From: Devosia sp.
GTDB taxonomy: Bacteria > Pseudomonadota > Alphaproteobacteria > Rhizobiales > Devosiaceae
DNA length: 64,000 bases
Assembly (NCBI GenBank): GCA_017794705.1
Contig: CP051235.1
Coordinates: 1,489,010-1,553,009, forward strand
Reading direction: 5' to 3'
In this document: piece after piece, positions 24,812 to 34,161 of the stretch
Position numbering within the stretch: position 1 is the stretch's first letter
Layout of the letters: each line of letters begins with the position of its first letter
The notes under the pieces: generated by a model
The model's input: the letters and a program-made list of their open reading frames with translations, nothing else
The model's database searches: none
What the model was told of the DNA's origin: nothing
Position numbers and translations under genes: made by a program

Positions 24812-26428
24812 TTATTCGACGTTCATGAAGCCGTCCCACAGGTAGGCGTAGTAGTCGAACGAGCCTGTGTTGCCGACGTGAGCCGGGTTGGAGGCGTCGA
24901 TACCAGCAGCCCAGGAGGCCACGACGTCGTCGGCGTCGAAGGCCGAACCGTCATGGAAGGTCACGCCTTCACGCAAGGTGCAGGTCCATACCGTGGAGTC
25001 TTCGTTGGCCGAGCAGTCTGTTGCCAGGGCAGGCTCGGTCTCGCCACTGTCGAGGCCGTACTGCAGCAGGGTTTCAGTGATCTGCTGGCAGACTGCGAGC
25101 GACTCGCCGTCGGTTTCGTCAGCGCAGTAAAGGCTGATCGGCTCGGCGTTCTGCATGAACACCAGGGTCGACTTGCCCGGATTGTCGACTTCGAAGCGCG
25201 GGGCGCCGAAGGGACGGAAGTGTGCGCCTTCAAGGGTGGCGAGGGCCGCGGAGGCCGACGCACCATGAGCGATCGGCACCATCGGCACCAGTTCGCGAAT
25301 GGCGTTGTTGGCCGTCGCATAGAGCGGAGCCGCAGTTTCCGCATCGGCGATCGTCGAGGCTTCAAGAAGCGACTCGTAGATTTCCGGGAAAGCATCGCCG
25401 AACTGAACCGTACCACGGGTGAAGTGGTAGTCGAGAAAGTTGGTGACGTGCGGATAGTCGGCACCCCAACCCAGCATGTAGAAGCCGTCGAGACGGCCGG
25501 AGGTGGATTCGTCGATGAACTCACCCGATTCCATCACGACCACTTCGGCGTTGATGCCAAGGTTGTCGCGCAGCTGGGTCTGCAGCTCGACGGCCACCAC
25601 GCCGGGTTCGGGCAGATAGCCGCGGAACACGTCGCGATAGTAGATGGCGGTGTCGAACCCGTCAGGGAAACCGGCTTCGGCCAGAAGCGCCTTGGCGGCT
25701 TCGGGGTCGAAATCGTACCAGGGATCACCCTCGCAGCCATTCGGCAGCGAGCAGGGCGTGAAGTAGCCCGGAACCTGCGAGCCTTCAGGATAGAAGTTGT
25801 TGACGATACGCTCGCGGTCGATGCCCATGGCGATAGCCTGGCGGACACGCACGTCGTTGAACGGCTCGAACGTGTTGGTCATAGCCAGATACATCACGTT
25901 CGGGTTGGCAACCGGCAGGAACTGCAGGTCAGGATTGTTCTGAACCGTCGCGAAATCGTCGGGGCTGAGGTTGGTGATCTGGTCAACCTGGCCGGACAGC
26001 AGCTCGTTCAGGCGGCCAGCGCCCTCAGAGTTCCAGCGGATGACCAATTGATCAAAGGCAGGTGCACCGCCCCAGTAATCTTCGTTAGCGGCGAGAATGA
26101 CAGAGTCGCCGCGGTTCCAGCTTTCAAGGCTGAACGGGCCAGTACCGATCGGGTTCTCGATGATCGAACCGTCAACACCGGCGCTTGCGATGTGCTCGGA
26201 CGGCTGAATGCCGAAAGGCGTAAAGGCCGCCTTGGCTTCAAAAGCCGGGTCCGGCTTGCACATGGTGAAAACGACTTCGTGCTCCGCAGTCGCTTCGATG
26301 GACAGGAGCTTGCCGCCGTAATCACAATCACCGGCAGAAACACTCAGTCCTTCAAACGCAACCGCCGGCCCTGCCAAAGCGGCAGCGAGAGCGGACACAG
26401 CAAGTCCACCCAGCAGACGATATTTCAT
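24812..26428 (-). CDS. dppA: Peptide ABC transporter substrate-binding protein
   Basis: The 538-residue SBP_bac_5 protein has a signal peptide (MKYRLLGGLAVSALAAALAG, cleavage after AVA), then family segments such as NPIGTGPFSLESW, and a C-terminal lobe. It would bind peptides or related oligomers in the periplasm for DppBCDF. An unusual feature is a block near the N-terminus (SVSAGDCDYGGKLLSIEATAEHEVVF) rather than the common early GGTL start: the domain seems to begin at a later point of the fold, with the usual N-terminal-like segment (EPALATDCSANEDSTVWTC, FHDGSAFDADDVVASW) near the C-terminus. This looks circularly permuted. Confidence 0.9.
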   Translation of the reverse strand: MKYRLLGGLAVSALAAALAGPAVAFEGLSVSAGDCDYGGKLLSIEATAEHEVVFTMCKPDPAFEAKAAFTPFGIQPSEHIASAGVDGSIIENPIGTGPFSLESWNRGDSVILAANEDYWGGAPAFDQLVIRWNSEGAGRLNELLSGQVDQITNLSPDDFATVQNNPDLQFLPVANPNVMYLAMTNTFEPFNDVRVRQAIAMGIDRERIVNNFYPEGSQVPGYFTPCSLPNGCEGDPWYDFDPEAAKALLAEAGFPDGFDTAIYYRDVFRGYLPEPGVVAVELQTQLRDNLGINAEVVVMESGEFIDESTSGRLDGFYMLGWGADYPHVTNFLDYHFTRGTVQFGDAFPEIYESLLEASTIADAETAAPLYATANNAIRELVPMVPIAHGASASAALATLEGAHFRPFGAPRFEVDNPGKSTLVFMQNAEPISLYCADETDGESLAVCQQITETLLQYGLDSGETEPALATDCSANEDSTVWTCTLREGVTFHDGSAFDADDVVASWAAGIDASNPAHVGNTGSFDYYAYLWDGFMNVE

Positions 26429-26484
26429 GATGATACCTCCAGGTTATCCGATCGCGGCGTTGAGTGCCGCGAACTAGCGGATAC

Positions 26485-26535
26485 AAAAGCGCTTTTTTAG
26501 CATAGGTGCAACCAAGAATTTGACCAATTGGTCAA
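26485..26535 (-). promoter_or_regulatory. dppA promoter with two palindromes
   Basis: On the minus strand, -35 TTGGTC (26527-26522) and -10 TATGCT (26504-26499) are 17 bp apart. The -35 lies inside the perfect 16-bp palindrome TTGACCAATTGGTCAA (26520-26535). A second palindrome with a central CG, AAAAGCGCTTTT (26485-26496), lies just downstream of the -10 near the expected start of transcription and resembles LacI-family operators. Both placements suit repression. Confidence 0.65.
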
Positions 26536-26620
26536 GCATGTTGCCCTAACGGTGCGCGAAGGCAGGGCAAACCACGGGTTTGCCGCGGCACAATTCTGGG
26601 GGATCGTCGATTGCAGATGG

Positions 26621-27394
26621 TCAGCGAAAGTTCGGCGGGCGCTTTTCGAGGAACGCTTTCAGTCCCTCGGCCGCATCGTCAGAGGTCTGCGACATGGCCG
26701 CGTTCAGGCTTTCGGTGTAGAGCCCCTCGGCGCGCGGCATGTCGCTGATGCGGGACAGGGCGGTGATTATGGTGCGGTTGATGCCCCTGGCATTGGTGGC
26801 GATTTCAGCCGCGAGCTTTTCGGCCAACGCCAGTCCCTCGCCTTCGCCGACGGCGTAGTGCGCGAGCCCGATCTGCTTGCCTTCTTCGGCGCCACAGGTG
26901 CGGCCGGTGAGCATCATTTCGGTCATGCGGTCAGCGCCGATGATGCGGGCGATGTTCACCGAACCGCCACCACCGACAAAGATGCCGCGCTTACCTTCCG
27001 GCATCCGGAACTTCACGCCACTTTCGGCGATGCGCACATGCGTGGCTGCCGCAACTTCCAGTCCGCCACCCATGACGGCACCCGACAGGACCGAGACAAT
27101 AGGAAGTCCGGACAGCCGCATGACTTCCATGACCTGATGCCACCCCTGGGAGTGGGCGAAAACGGCTTCCGGCGTGCGGGCCACATGCTCGGACAGGTCG
27201 AGCCCGGCGGAAAAATGCCCGCCTTCTCCGCTGATGATAACGCAGCGCGTGTCCGCGGGTGGCGCGGCAAAGAAGTTCCGAAGGGCATCAAGCGTCGCGT
27301 CGTTGATGGCGTTGCGCTTTTCAGGCCGGCAAAAGGTCAGGTGCGCAATGGCGCCACGCTGTTCAATCCGCACGGGGCTTGGTGAATGGGTCAT
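26621..27394 (-). CDS. Enoyl-CoA hydratase/isomerase (crotonase) family protein
   Basis: The 257-residue protein has the crotonase core: RPEKRNAIND, the oxyanion-hole segment GGHFSAGLDL and GAVMGGGLEVA with the second oxyanion glycine, then MPEGKRGIFVGGGGSVNI. One of the two usual catalytic glutamates may be the Glu in MPEG. The ATG at 27394 overlaps the thioesterase stop by 4 bases (ATGA). In this operon it would hydrate the unsaturated acyl-CoA formed after CoA activation. Confidence 0.92.
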   Translation of the reverse strand: MTHSPSPVRIEQRGAIAHLTFCRPEKRNAINDATLDALRNFFAAPPADTRCVIISGEGGHFSAGLDLSEHVARTPEAVFAHSQGWHQVMEVMRLSGLPIVSVLSGAVMGGGLEVAAATHVRIAESGVKFRMPEGKRGIFVGGGGSVNIARIIGADRMTEMMLTGRTCGAEEGKQIGLAHYAVGEGEGLALAEKLAAEIATNARGINRTIITALSRISDMPRAEGLYTESLNAAMSQTSDDAAEGLKAFLEKRPPNFR

Positions 27395-27831
27395 GACGGC
27401 TCCGTTGGAGATTCGGCCCTGAGCCTGGCGATCAGGTCTTCTGGCAAGGGCTTGGCGGCGATGGATTTCGGGTCTTCTGGATTGCCCGCAACCCACACGC
27501 GTTTCTCGTGCGCCTCGATGGCCAGCACGTCACCCTTGAACACCTTGTGCCGGATCTCGAAGCTGGTGCGGCCGATGGCGCTGACTTCGCTTTCGATGCG
27601 GATGACGTCGCCATATTTCGAGGGCACCTTGAAGCTGGCGCCGGTATCGACCATCGGAATGCCGAGAATGTCGAAGTGCTTGGTCCACTCGGCCTTTTTC
27701 ATGCCCATCGCCGCTTCGAGCAGATAGGCGGTCGAGGCGTCGAACATGGCAAAATAGCGCGGGTAGAAAACGATGCCGGCAGCATCGCAATCGCCCCATT
27801 CAATTTCCAGTTCACGGCTGTGCTTGAACAC
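27391..27831 (-). CDS. Hotdog-fold acyl-CoA thioesterase (4HBT type)
   Basis: The 146-residue protein matches 4-hydroxybenzoyl-CoA thioesterase/YbgC-like enzymes: EIEWGDCDAAGIVFYPRYFAMFD, where the Asp of WGDCDAAG is the expected catalytic residue. In context with a feruloyl-CoA synthase-like ligase and thiolase it could release an aromatic acid such as vanillate or 4-hydroxybenzoate from its CoA ester. It lies between an SDR and a crotonase gene in a tight operon. Confidence 0.9.
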   Translation of the reverse strand: MFKHSRELEIEWGDCDAAGIVFYPRYFAMFDASTAYLLEAAMGMKKAEWTKHFDILGIPMVDTGASFKVPSKYGDVIRIESEVSAIGRTSFEIRHKVFKGDVLAIEAHEKRVWVAGNPEDPKSIAAKPLPEDLIARLRAESPTEPS

Positions 27832-27843
27832 TGTTGCTGGCTC

Positions 27844-28602
27844 CTACTTCGGCTGCATGCGCAGCGCACCGTCGAGCCGGACCACTTCGCCGTTGAGATA
27901 GGGGTTGGTGATTATGGATTCGACCAGGGCCGCATATTCCTCGGGCTTGCCCAACCGTTTCGGGAACGGAATGGCGGCGCCGAGGCTTTGCTGAATGTCT
28001 TCAGGCAGTTCGCCCAACAATGGCGTCATGAACAGGCCGGGTGCAATGGCCAGCACCCTGATGCCAAACTGAGCGAATTCGCGGGCGGCCGGCATGGTCA
28101 GCGCGGCGATGCCGCCCTTGGATGAGGCATAGGCAGCCTGGCCGATCTGGCCTTCGAATGCGGCCACGGACGAGGTCGAAATGATAACCCCGCGCTCGCC
28201 GTTTTCATCCGGATCAAGGCCGGTCATTTGTTCGGCGACCAGCCGCATCATGTTGAAGGTGCCGGTGAGATTGACCCGGACAATCTTTTCAAAATCGGCA
28301 AGCGGCATCGGTCCGTTGCGCCCCACGATGCGGGCACCCCCGCCGATACCGGCGCAATTGACGAGAATGGAGGCCGGTCCGTTCGCTGCGGCAAGGATTG
28401 AGATTGCCTCAGCCGCGCTTTCGCTGGCCACGTCCGCCCTGGCAAAGCTTACACCGAGTTCGGATGCCAATGCCTCACCGGCCTCCTCATCCAGATCAAT
28501 GATGCCTACCTTTGCGCCATGCCTTGCGAGGTGGCGGGCGGTCGCTGCGCCAAGGCCGGACGCGCCGCCGGTGATGATTGCGGATGCACCCTCGATTTTC
28601 AT
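27844..28602 (-). CDS. SDR-family 3-hydroxyacyl-CoA dehydrogenase-like protein
   Basis: The 252-residue protein has TGGASGLG (11-18) for dinucleotide binding, an acidic residue at the end of strand 2 (IIDLD, Asp36), indicating NAD(H), the NCAG segment (82-85) and the catalytic Tyr158-x3-Lys162 (YASSK). It resembles type-2 3-hydroxyacyl-CoA dehydrogenases (HSD17B10-like). It would oxidise a 3-hydroxyacyl-CoA to the ketoacyl-CoA used by the neighbouring thiolase, whose gene overlaps it by 4 bases. Confidence 0.9.
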   Translation of the reverse strand: MKIEGASAIITGGASGLGAATARHLARHGAKVGIIDLDEEAGEALASELGVSFARADVASESAAEAISILAAANGPASILVNCAGIGGGARIVGRNGPMPLADFEKIVRVNLTGTFNMMRLVAEQMTGLDPDENGERGVIISTSSVAAFEGQIGQAAYASSKGGIAALTMPAAREFAQFGIRVLAIAPGLFMTPLLGELPEDIQQSLGAAIPFPKRLGKPEEYAALVESIITNPYLNGEVVRLDGALRMQPK

Positions 28603-29852
28603 GAGGCCGCCTCTGGATTCTCAATCAGCATGGCGATGCCCTGCCCGCCCCCGATGCATGCGGAAGCAATGCCGAAGCGCTTTCCGGAGCGCTTGAGTTC
28701 TCGGGCGAGTGTGGTGGTGATGCGAATGCCGGTTGCGGCCAGCGGGTGGCCAATAGCGATGGAGCCGCCGTTGACGTTGAGCTTGTTCTCATCGAGCCCA
28801 AGGTCGCGGGCGCAAGCCAGCACCTGGGCGCCGAAGGCCTCGTTGATTTCGATGAGATCGATTTGGTCGAGGCTCATGCCGCTTTCCTCGAGCACCGCCC
28901 GGATGGCGGGTGCGGGGCCAAAGCCCATGATTTCAGGCGGCACGCCGACGGAAGCGCCCACATGCAGGCGGGCCAGCGGCTCGATTTTGTTGCTGTCGGC
29001 ATAGGCCCTGGAGCCAACCAGCGCGCCGGCCGCGCCGTCGACGATCGCCGATGAATTGCCGCCGGTCTGCACGCCACCGAACGACGGTCGGATCTTGCTG
29101 AGTATGTCAATGGGCGACGGGCGGATGTGGCTGTCGTTGGAAACGGCGTCAACTTTGCGGCCCAGTTTGATGCCTCGCGAGACGTAGCCATCGAGGGCGA
29201 ATTCCTCGTTGGTGATCTCAACGATTTCACCGGCCAGAAAGCCTTCATCGCGCGCCTTGATGGCCCGTTCAAAACTGCGGCTGGCGTAGGCGTCAGTGAC
29301 CTCGCGGGTGATGCCGTATTTTTTGGCGAGGTTCTCGGCCGTGTCGCCCATGGTGCAGGGTCCGGCCGGATCGAGCAGGGCTTCGAGCAGGAAGTCGTAA
29401 AACTTGACCTGGCCAAGACTGAAACCGTTGCGGTGTTCAAAAGCGGCGACGGGATTGCGCGACATGGATTCGGTGCCGACCGAGAGCACGAGTTCTGCCC
29501 GGCCGGAGGAGACGAGGTCTGCGGCTTGCGACAGGACTTCGATGCCGGTACCGCAAATGCGCTGCACAAGATGGGCGGGCCGCTCGATGGGGACGCCAGC
29601 ATAGAGCCCGATGTGGCGGGGCGTGACGAAGAAATCGAATGATCCCGGTGCCATGCAGCCGGCAATGGTGGTATCGACATCCGCGGCATCGACACCTGTG
29701 CGGGAGATGACTTCGCGGGCAACCTTGATGCCCAGATCGATCGGAGAGACCGGGGAAAGATCGCCGCGGTAATCCACAAAGGGTGTGCGTACGCCGTCGA
29801 GCAGCCAGGCGTCTTCAAATCGCGTGCGAATGCCGCCGTTCTTGTTTCTCAT
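28599..29852 (-). CDS. Thiolase (acetyl-CoA C-acyltransferase)
   Basis: The 417-residue thiolase has the nucleophile Cys100 in QRICGTGIEVLSQAADL, the GGSIAIGHPLAATG block with the catalytic His and the second Cys in SACIGGGQGIAML. The start is ATG 29852 with GAAGGAC upstream; longer frames would run into the ligase gene. It starts 4 bases after the ligase stop and overlaps the SDR by 4 bases. In context it would cleave the beta-ketoacyl-CoA, releasing acetyl-CoA. Confidence 0.95.
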   Translation of the reverse strand: MRNKNGGIRTRFEDAWLLDGVRTPFVDYRGDLSPVSPIDLGIKVAREVISRTGVDAADVDTTIAGCMAPGSFDFFVTPRHIGLYAGVPIERPAHLVQRICGTGIEVLSQAADLVSSGRAELVLSVGTESMSRNPVAAFEHRNGFSLGQVKFYDFLLEALLDPAGPCTMGDTAENLAKKYGITREVTDAYASRSFERAIKARDEGFLAGEIVEITNEEFALDGYVSRGIKLGRKVDAVSNDSHIRPSPIDILSKIRPSFGGVQTGGNSSAIVDGAAGALVGSRAYADSNKIEPLARLHVGASVGVPPEIMGFGPAPAIRAVLEESGMSLDQIDLIEINEAFGAQVLACARDLGLDENKLNVNGGSIAIGHPLAATGIRITTTLARELKRSGKRFGIASACIGGGQGIAMLIENPEAAS

Positions 29853-29856
29853 CTGG

Positions 29857-31701
29857 TCACGTCCTTCGGGCTTCAAGCACGGTTTCGGGGATGGGTTCAG
29901 CGTAGAGCATTTCAACCTGTTCAGCACGGGCGCGCATCACGGCGCGCTGGTTGATCGAACCCTTGTCGGTGATTTCGCCGAGGTCGAGCGAGGGCGCGTG
30001 ATCGAGCACGATCAGGCGGGCGACAAGGTTCGAACTGCCGGTACTTTCCGAAGCCAGGGCGTTCAGTCGCTTCTGCAATTCGGCGCGCAGGTCCGGGTGG
30101 TTGGCCAGCGCGTGCTCATCGTTTGTTGCGTCCGGATGCAGCCGGCTTGCGGCGTGGACATCAAGAAAGACCATCGCACCGATGTGCGACCGGTCGAGAC
30201 CGGTCAGCACCACGTCACGCACGTATGGCGCCATGGCGCCGATCAGCCTGGTGCGCACCTGCCCCATGTTGACCCAGGTGCCCGTGGACAGTTTGAAGTC
30301 CTCGGAGATGCGGCCGTCGAACATGAAGCCCTCTTCGGGGCGGGTTGGATCGGCGAAGCGCAGGGCATCACCGATCTTGTAGAAGCCTTCTTCGTCGAAA
30401 CTGTTTGCCGTCACATCCGGCATGCGCCAGTAGCCGGGGGTGATCGAGCGGCCCTTGACCCGCAATTCCATCTTGTCGCCGTCAGGGATCAGCCGCGCCT
30501 CAAGACCGGGAGACGGGACACCAACAAATCCGGCGCCGGGCACCGGGCCGGTTGTGGTGAAGGCAAAGGGCGCGGTTTCGGTGGAGCCGTAACCCGTCAT
30601 GATCAGCACTTTTTCGCCAAGGGTTTCAACGGCCAGCCGTTCCAACTCGTTCCAGACGTGCTGGGACAAGCCAGCCCCGGCATACTGGATGACCTTGAGG
30701 CGGGAAAAGAAAGTCTGGCGCAATTGGTCGTCGCGCTGGAGGGCATCGACCAGCATTTCGTAGCCTTTGGGCACGCTGAAATAGACGGTGGGCGCCACTT
30801 CCTTGAGGTTCTGCACGGTCTGTTCGAAGCGGCCCGGCGCCGGGGCGCCTTCGTCGATGTACATGGTGCCGCCGTTGAAGAGCACCAGTCCGAAATTGTG
30901 GTTAGAGCCAGCCGTATGATTCCACGGCAGCCAGTCGACCAGCACCGGCGGTTCATCCTGAAGAAAGGCCAGGGCGTTGGCGATCATGACCTGGTTGCAG
31001 GCCATCATGCCGTGGGTGTTGATCACCGCCTTGGGCAAGCCGGTGGAGCCGGACGTGAACAGGAATTTGGCGATCGTGTCACCGTTCAGCGCGGCAAAGG
31101 CCGCGTCGATTTCGGGGCCGGGGACGGTCTTCAACAGGTCGTCAAACGGGGTCGCCGGCCGGCCGGCATCGCCGCGGGCAGCGATCAGTTCCATGTCGGC
31201 AGGCATCACTGCATCCAGTGCCTTGGCAAACGGCGTGGCATCCGCCGCGACCACCAACGAGGGGGTCAACAGGTCGAAAATGTGCCGCAGCTTGGCATAG
31301 TCGGTCGAGCGCAGCGCGTAGGCGGGGGAGATGGGCGAGTAAGGCACGCCGGCCATCTGGCAGCCAAGCGCAATCAATCCATGCTCAATGGAATTGCCGG
31401 ACAGAACGATCACCGGCCGCTCGGCGCTGACCTGTCGTTCAAGCAGTGCCTGCCCGATGGCGCGGGCCTGTGCCCAGGCTTCTGCGAAAGTCAGGTGCCG
31501 CCAGGCACCTTCCGGACCACGGTCGACGAGAAAGTCACGATCCGGCGCTTTTTCGGACCACTCCTCAATCTTGTCCATCAGCGTGCGCGGAAAGGGCGGC
31601 AGCGGCTCATTGGCCTTCAGATCAAATGACCCATCGGCGCGCTTGTTCAGCTGCGCGCTGATCTGGCCCAAACGTACGGGGCGCTGACCTGGCGTCGTCA
31701 T
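29857..31701 (-). CDS. AMP-dependent acyl-CoA ligase, feruloyl-CoA synthase-like
   Basis: This 614-residue ligase has the AMP-binding P-loop TSGSTGLPK (216-224), a [10 protein letters not shown] adenine motif and the subgroup segment [19 protein letters not shown], which is characteristic of feruloyl-CoA synthases. It would activate a hydroxycinnamate (ferulate, p-coumarate or similar) with CoA and ATP. ATG 31701 is preceded by GGGAGGA. It is the first gene of the operon with thiolase, SDR, thioesterase and crotonase. Exact substrate preference is inferred from the subgroup only. Confidence 0.92.
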   Translation of the reverse strand: MTTPGQRPVRLGQISAQLNKRADGSFDLKANEPLPPFPRTLMDKIEEWSEKAPDRDFLVDRGPEGAWRHLTFAEAWAQARAIGQALLERQVSAERPVIVLSGNSIEHGLIALGCQMAGVPYSPISPAYALRSTDYAKLRHIFDLLTPSLVVAADATPFAKALDAVMPADMELIAARGDAGRPATPFDDLLKTVPGPEIDAAFAALNGDTIAKFLFTSGSTGLPKAVINTHGMMACNQVMIANALAFLQDEPPVLVDWLPWNHTAGSNHNFGLVLFNGGTMYIDEGAPAPGRFEQTVQNLKEVAPTVYFSVPKGYEMLVDALQRDDQLRQTFFSRLKVIQYAGAGLSQHVWNELERLAVETLGEKVLIMTGYGSTETAPFAFTTTGPVPGAGFVGVPSPGLEARLIPDGDKMELRVKGRSITPGYWRMPDVTANSFDEEGFYKIGDALRFADPTRPEEGFMFDGRISEDFKLSTGTWVNMGQVRTRLIGAMAPYVRDVVLTGLDRSHIGAMVFLDVHAASRLHPDATNDEHALANHPDLRAELQKRLNALASESTGSSNLVARLIVLDHAPSLDLGEITDKGSINQRAVMRARAEQVEMLYAEPIPETVLEARRT

Positions 31702-31824
31702 GGTTGGACAGTCCTCCCTGCCAAAACCCGGCCCGAACCGGTTCGCAGATTGTTGCGCCGCTCTTCCCATTTGGGACGCGACAGGGCAACAGTGTTGGCG
31801 CAGCAAACAGCACCAGATTTAATA

Positions 31825-31839
31825 GTTATATATCATAAC
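31825..31839. promoter_or_regulatory. Inverted repeat between ligase operon and PNPOx-like gene
   Basis: GTTAT-atatc-ATAAC lies in the 155-bp divergent region, 123 bp upstream of the ligase and 17 bp upstream of the PNPOx-like gene. AT-rich repeats of this size are typical for MarR-family repressors, which often control hydroxycinnamate genes. No MarR gene is present here, so the regulator would be elsewhere. Confidence 0.5.
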
Positions 31840-31856
31840 CAGTTTGAGGTTGGCAA

Positions 31857-32468
31857 GTGTCACGCATTGAATCCGTCGCTGAACTTGAGGCGCTGTACGG
31901 GCTGCCGGGGCAGACATCGCTGGTCAAGGAAACCCCGGTTCTGACCGCGGAATATCGCAGGCTGATCGAAGCCTCGCCTTTCGTGGCGCTGGCAACCTGC
32001 GGACCAGAAGGGCTGGACTGCAGTCCGCGCGGTGATCAGGGTCAGGTGGTCTTCATCGCAGACGAACGTACGCTGATGCTGCCGGACAGGCGCGGGAACA
32101 ATCGCGCCGATTCGCTGAAGAACATCATCCGCGATCCGCGCGTCGGGCTGATGTTTCTGATCCCCGGGTCAGGCACGACGATGCGGGTCAACGGCACCGC
32201 CGAGGTCAGAACGGATGCCGATCTGCTGGAACGGTTTGCGGTCGACGGACAGGCGCCGCGCTCGGTGATCGTGGTACACATCGAAGCCGCCTATTTTCAG
32301 TGCGCGCGTGCCATCGTACGGGCGGCGCTATGGGACCCGGACAAGCATGTGGATCCGAAGAGTTTGCCCACCGCCGGACAAATCCTTGCCGACCTCAGCG
32401 CCGGGTCGATAGGCGGCGAGAGCTACGACCGGGAATGGCCAGCGCGCGCGGCAAAGTCACTGTGGTGA
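31857..32468 (+). CDS. Pyridoxamine 5'-phosphate oxidase-like flavoprotein
   Basis: The 203-residue protein has the split-barrel FMN-binding pattern: FVALATCGPEGLDCSPRGDQGQVV, then LLPDRRGNNRADSLKNI and VGLMFLIPG. This matches the MSMEG_1061-type subgroup of PNPOx-like proteins, which are not vitamin B6 enzymes but flavin-dependent reductases of unknown substrates. The start is GTG 31857, with GAGG upstream. It is divergent from the aromatic CoA ligase operon and may be coregulated with it. Confidence 0.88.
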   Translation: MSRIESVAELEALYGLPGQTSLVKETPVLTAEYRRLIEASPFVALATCGPEGLDCSPRGDQGQVVFIADERTLMLPDRRGNNRADSLKNIIRDPRVGLMFLIPGSGTTMRVNGTAEVRTDADLLERFAVDGQAPRSVIVVHIEAAYFQCARAIVRAALWDPDKHVDPKSLPTAGQILADLSAGSIGGESYDREWPARAAKSLW

Positions 32469-33401
32469 CTATTTGCTGACGGCCCTGGTCAGTTCGGGCA
32501 CCAGTTCAAACAGGTCTCCGACCAGCGCATAGTCTGCCAGTTTGAAAATCGGCGCTTCAGGATCGGAATTGATCGCGACGATCACTTTGGCGTCCTTGAT
32601 GCCGGCGACATGCTGAATGGCGCCCGATATGCCGCAGGCGATATACAGTTCCGGGGCGACAGTCTTGCCGGTCTGACCGACCTGCCAGTCATTGGGCGCA
32701 AAGCCTTCGTCCACTGCATCGCGGGACGCGCCGACTGCCGCGCCCAGCGCGTCGGCGAGGGGCAGGATGACGGCGTCGAATTTTTCCTTCGATCCCAGCG
32801 ACCGGCCGCCGGAAACCACGCGTTTGGCGGAGGTAAGTTCGGGCCGTTCGGTAGTGACCGTGATGTCCTCGATCCACTCTGCCGGCGACGCCAGGTCGGG
32901 CACGCTGATCTGTTCGATCGGCGCCGCACCTTCGGTGTCAGCGGGCACAAATGCCGTGGTGCGCACCGTGATCACCTGCTTGCCGCTGGTTTCGACGTGT
33001 TCGATTGCATTGCCGGCGTATATGGGACGACGGAAACTGTTCGGGCCGTCCACGGCGATGATGTCGGACACCTGCATGAGGTCGAGCAGGGCTGCAACCC
33101 GCGGCATGACATTCTTGCCGGTGCTGGTCGCCGGGGCGAGAAGCGTGTCGTACCCATCCGCAACTGAAACAATCAATTCGCTGAGCAGTTCGGCAAGCTG
33201 ATGCGCCAACGCGGGCGCGTCGGCATGCAGCACTTTTGCGACTCCGGAGAGCCGCGCCGCGGCCTCTGCCACATGCCCGCACCCCTGTCCGGCAACAAGC
33301 AGATGAACCTCGCCGCCAATTTGCCGGGCGGCGGTGAGGGCGCGTGCGGTGTGCGGGCTCAGGGTTTGATTGTCGTGCTCGGCGAGCAGAAGAATCTTCA
33401 T
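32469..33401 (-). CDS. etfA: Electron transfer flavoprotein alpha subunit
   Basis: The 310-residue protein carries the C-terminal FAD-binding domain (GGRSLGSKEKFD, then AVGASRDAVDEGFAPNDWQVGQTGKTVAPELYIACGISGAIQHV) and the N-terminal ETF domain. It takes electrons from acyl-CoA dehydrogenases and passes them to ETF-quinone oxidoreductase. It follows etfB by 10 bases in the same transcript. No acyl-CoA dehydrogenase gene is in the window. Confidence 0.97.
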   Translation of the reverse strand: MKILLLAEHDNQTLSPHTARALTAARQIGGEVHLLVAGQGCGHVAEAAARLSGVAKVLHADAPALAHQLAELLSELIVSVADGYDTLLAPATSTGKNVMPRVAALLDLMQVSDIIAVDGPNSFRRPIYAGNAIEHVETSGKQVITVRTTAFVPADTEGAAPIEQISVPDLASPAEWIEDITVTTERPELTSAKRVVSGGRSLGSKEKFDAVILPLADALGAAVGASRDAVDEGFAPNDWQVGQTGKTVAPELYIACGISGAIQHVAGIKDAKVIVAINSDPEAPIFKLADYALVGDLFELVPELTRAVSK

Positions 33402-33411
33402 GGAAAGGGCC

Positions 33412-34161
33412 TCACAATACCTGAGCTTCGTCGCGCAATTTCGCAACGAGTTCCTCGACCGAGTTTACCTGAATCCCGGACTTGCGGGCCGGAGGTTCGG
33501 TGACTTTGGTCACCTTCAACCGCGGGTCCAGATCCACGCCCAGGGACGAGGCCTCGCGCACGTCGAGGGGTTTCTTCTTGGCCTTGATGACGTTCGGGAG
33601 CGTGGCGTTGCGCGGTTGGTTGAGACCCAGTTCCGTGGTCACAATCGCTGGCAAAGTCAGGCGCAGTTTTTGCAGTCCGCCATCAATCTCGCTGGTGACA
33701 GTCGCCGAATCCCCGTCCACCACCAATTCGGCGGCTGAGGTCGCCTGCCCCCAGCCCAGAAGCGCGGAGAGCATCTGACCTGTCTGGTTGGCGTCATTGT
33801 CGATGGCCTGCTTGCCCAAGATCACCAGTCCCGGCTGTTCCTCTTCGACCAGCTTGACCAGCAACTTGGCGACTGCAAGCGGCTCGACAGCCGTGTCGTG
33901 GGTCAGCAGCATCCCCCGGTCGGCGCCGATGGCCATGGCGGTCCGGATCGTGTCTTCCGCCTTCGGTGATCCAATTGAGACGACGACGACTTCGCTGGCC
34001 TGCCCGGCTTCCTTGAGGCGCACGGCCTGTTCGACAGCGATCTCGTCGAACGGGTTCATCGACATTTTCACATTGTCGGTGTCGACGCCGCTGCCATCCG
34101 GCTTGACGCGGATGGTCACCTTGTAGTCGATCGCCCGTTTGACGGGCACCAGGATTTTCAT
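33412..34161 (-). CDS. etfB: Electron transfer flavoprotein beta subunit
   Basis: The 249-residue protein begins [20 protein letters not shown] and has the ETF-beta signatures [36 protein letters not shown] (AMP-binding) and [18 protein letters not shown] with the recognition loop for dehydrogenases. ATG 34161 is the conserved start; the frame is open upstream. It forms an operon with etfA and supplies the electron acceptor for acyl-CoA oxidation. Confidence 0.97.
   Translation of the reverse strand: MKILVPVKRAIDYKVTIRVKPDGSGVDTDNVKMSMNPFDEIAVEQAVRLKEAGQASEVVVVSIGSPKAEDTIRTAMAIGADRGMLLTHDTAVEPLAVAKLLVKLVEEEQPGLVILGKQAIDNDANQTGQMLSALLGWGQATSAAELVVDGDSATVTSEIDGGLQKLRLTLPAIVTTELGLNQPRNATLPNVIKAKKKPLDVREASSLGVDLDPRLKVTKVTEPPARKSGIQVNSVEELVAKLRDEAQVL

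Noticed and set aside
23369..26500. Very long open frame (over 1000 codons) on the plus strand
   Set aside because: It lies antisense to dppC, dppB and dppA, whose proteins match known families. The antisense product is low-complexity and His/Arg/Gly-rich, typical of GC-rich shadow frames.
29785..31629. 614-codon plus-strand open frame
   Set aside because: It is antisense to the feruloyl-CoA synthase-like ligase, which has all AMP-ligase motifs; the antisense sequence has none.
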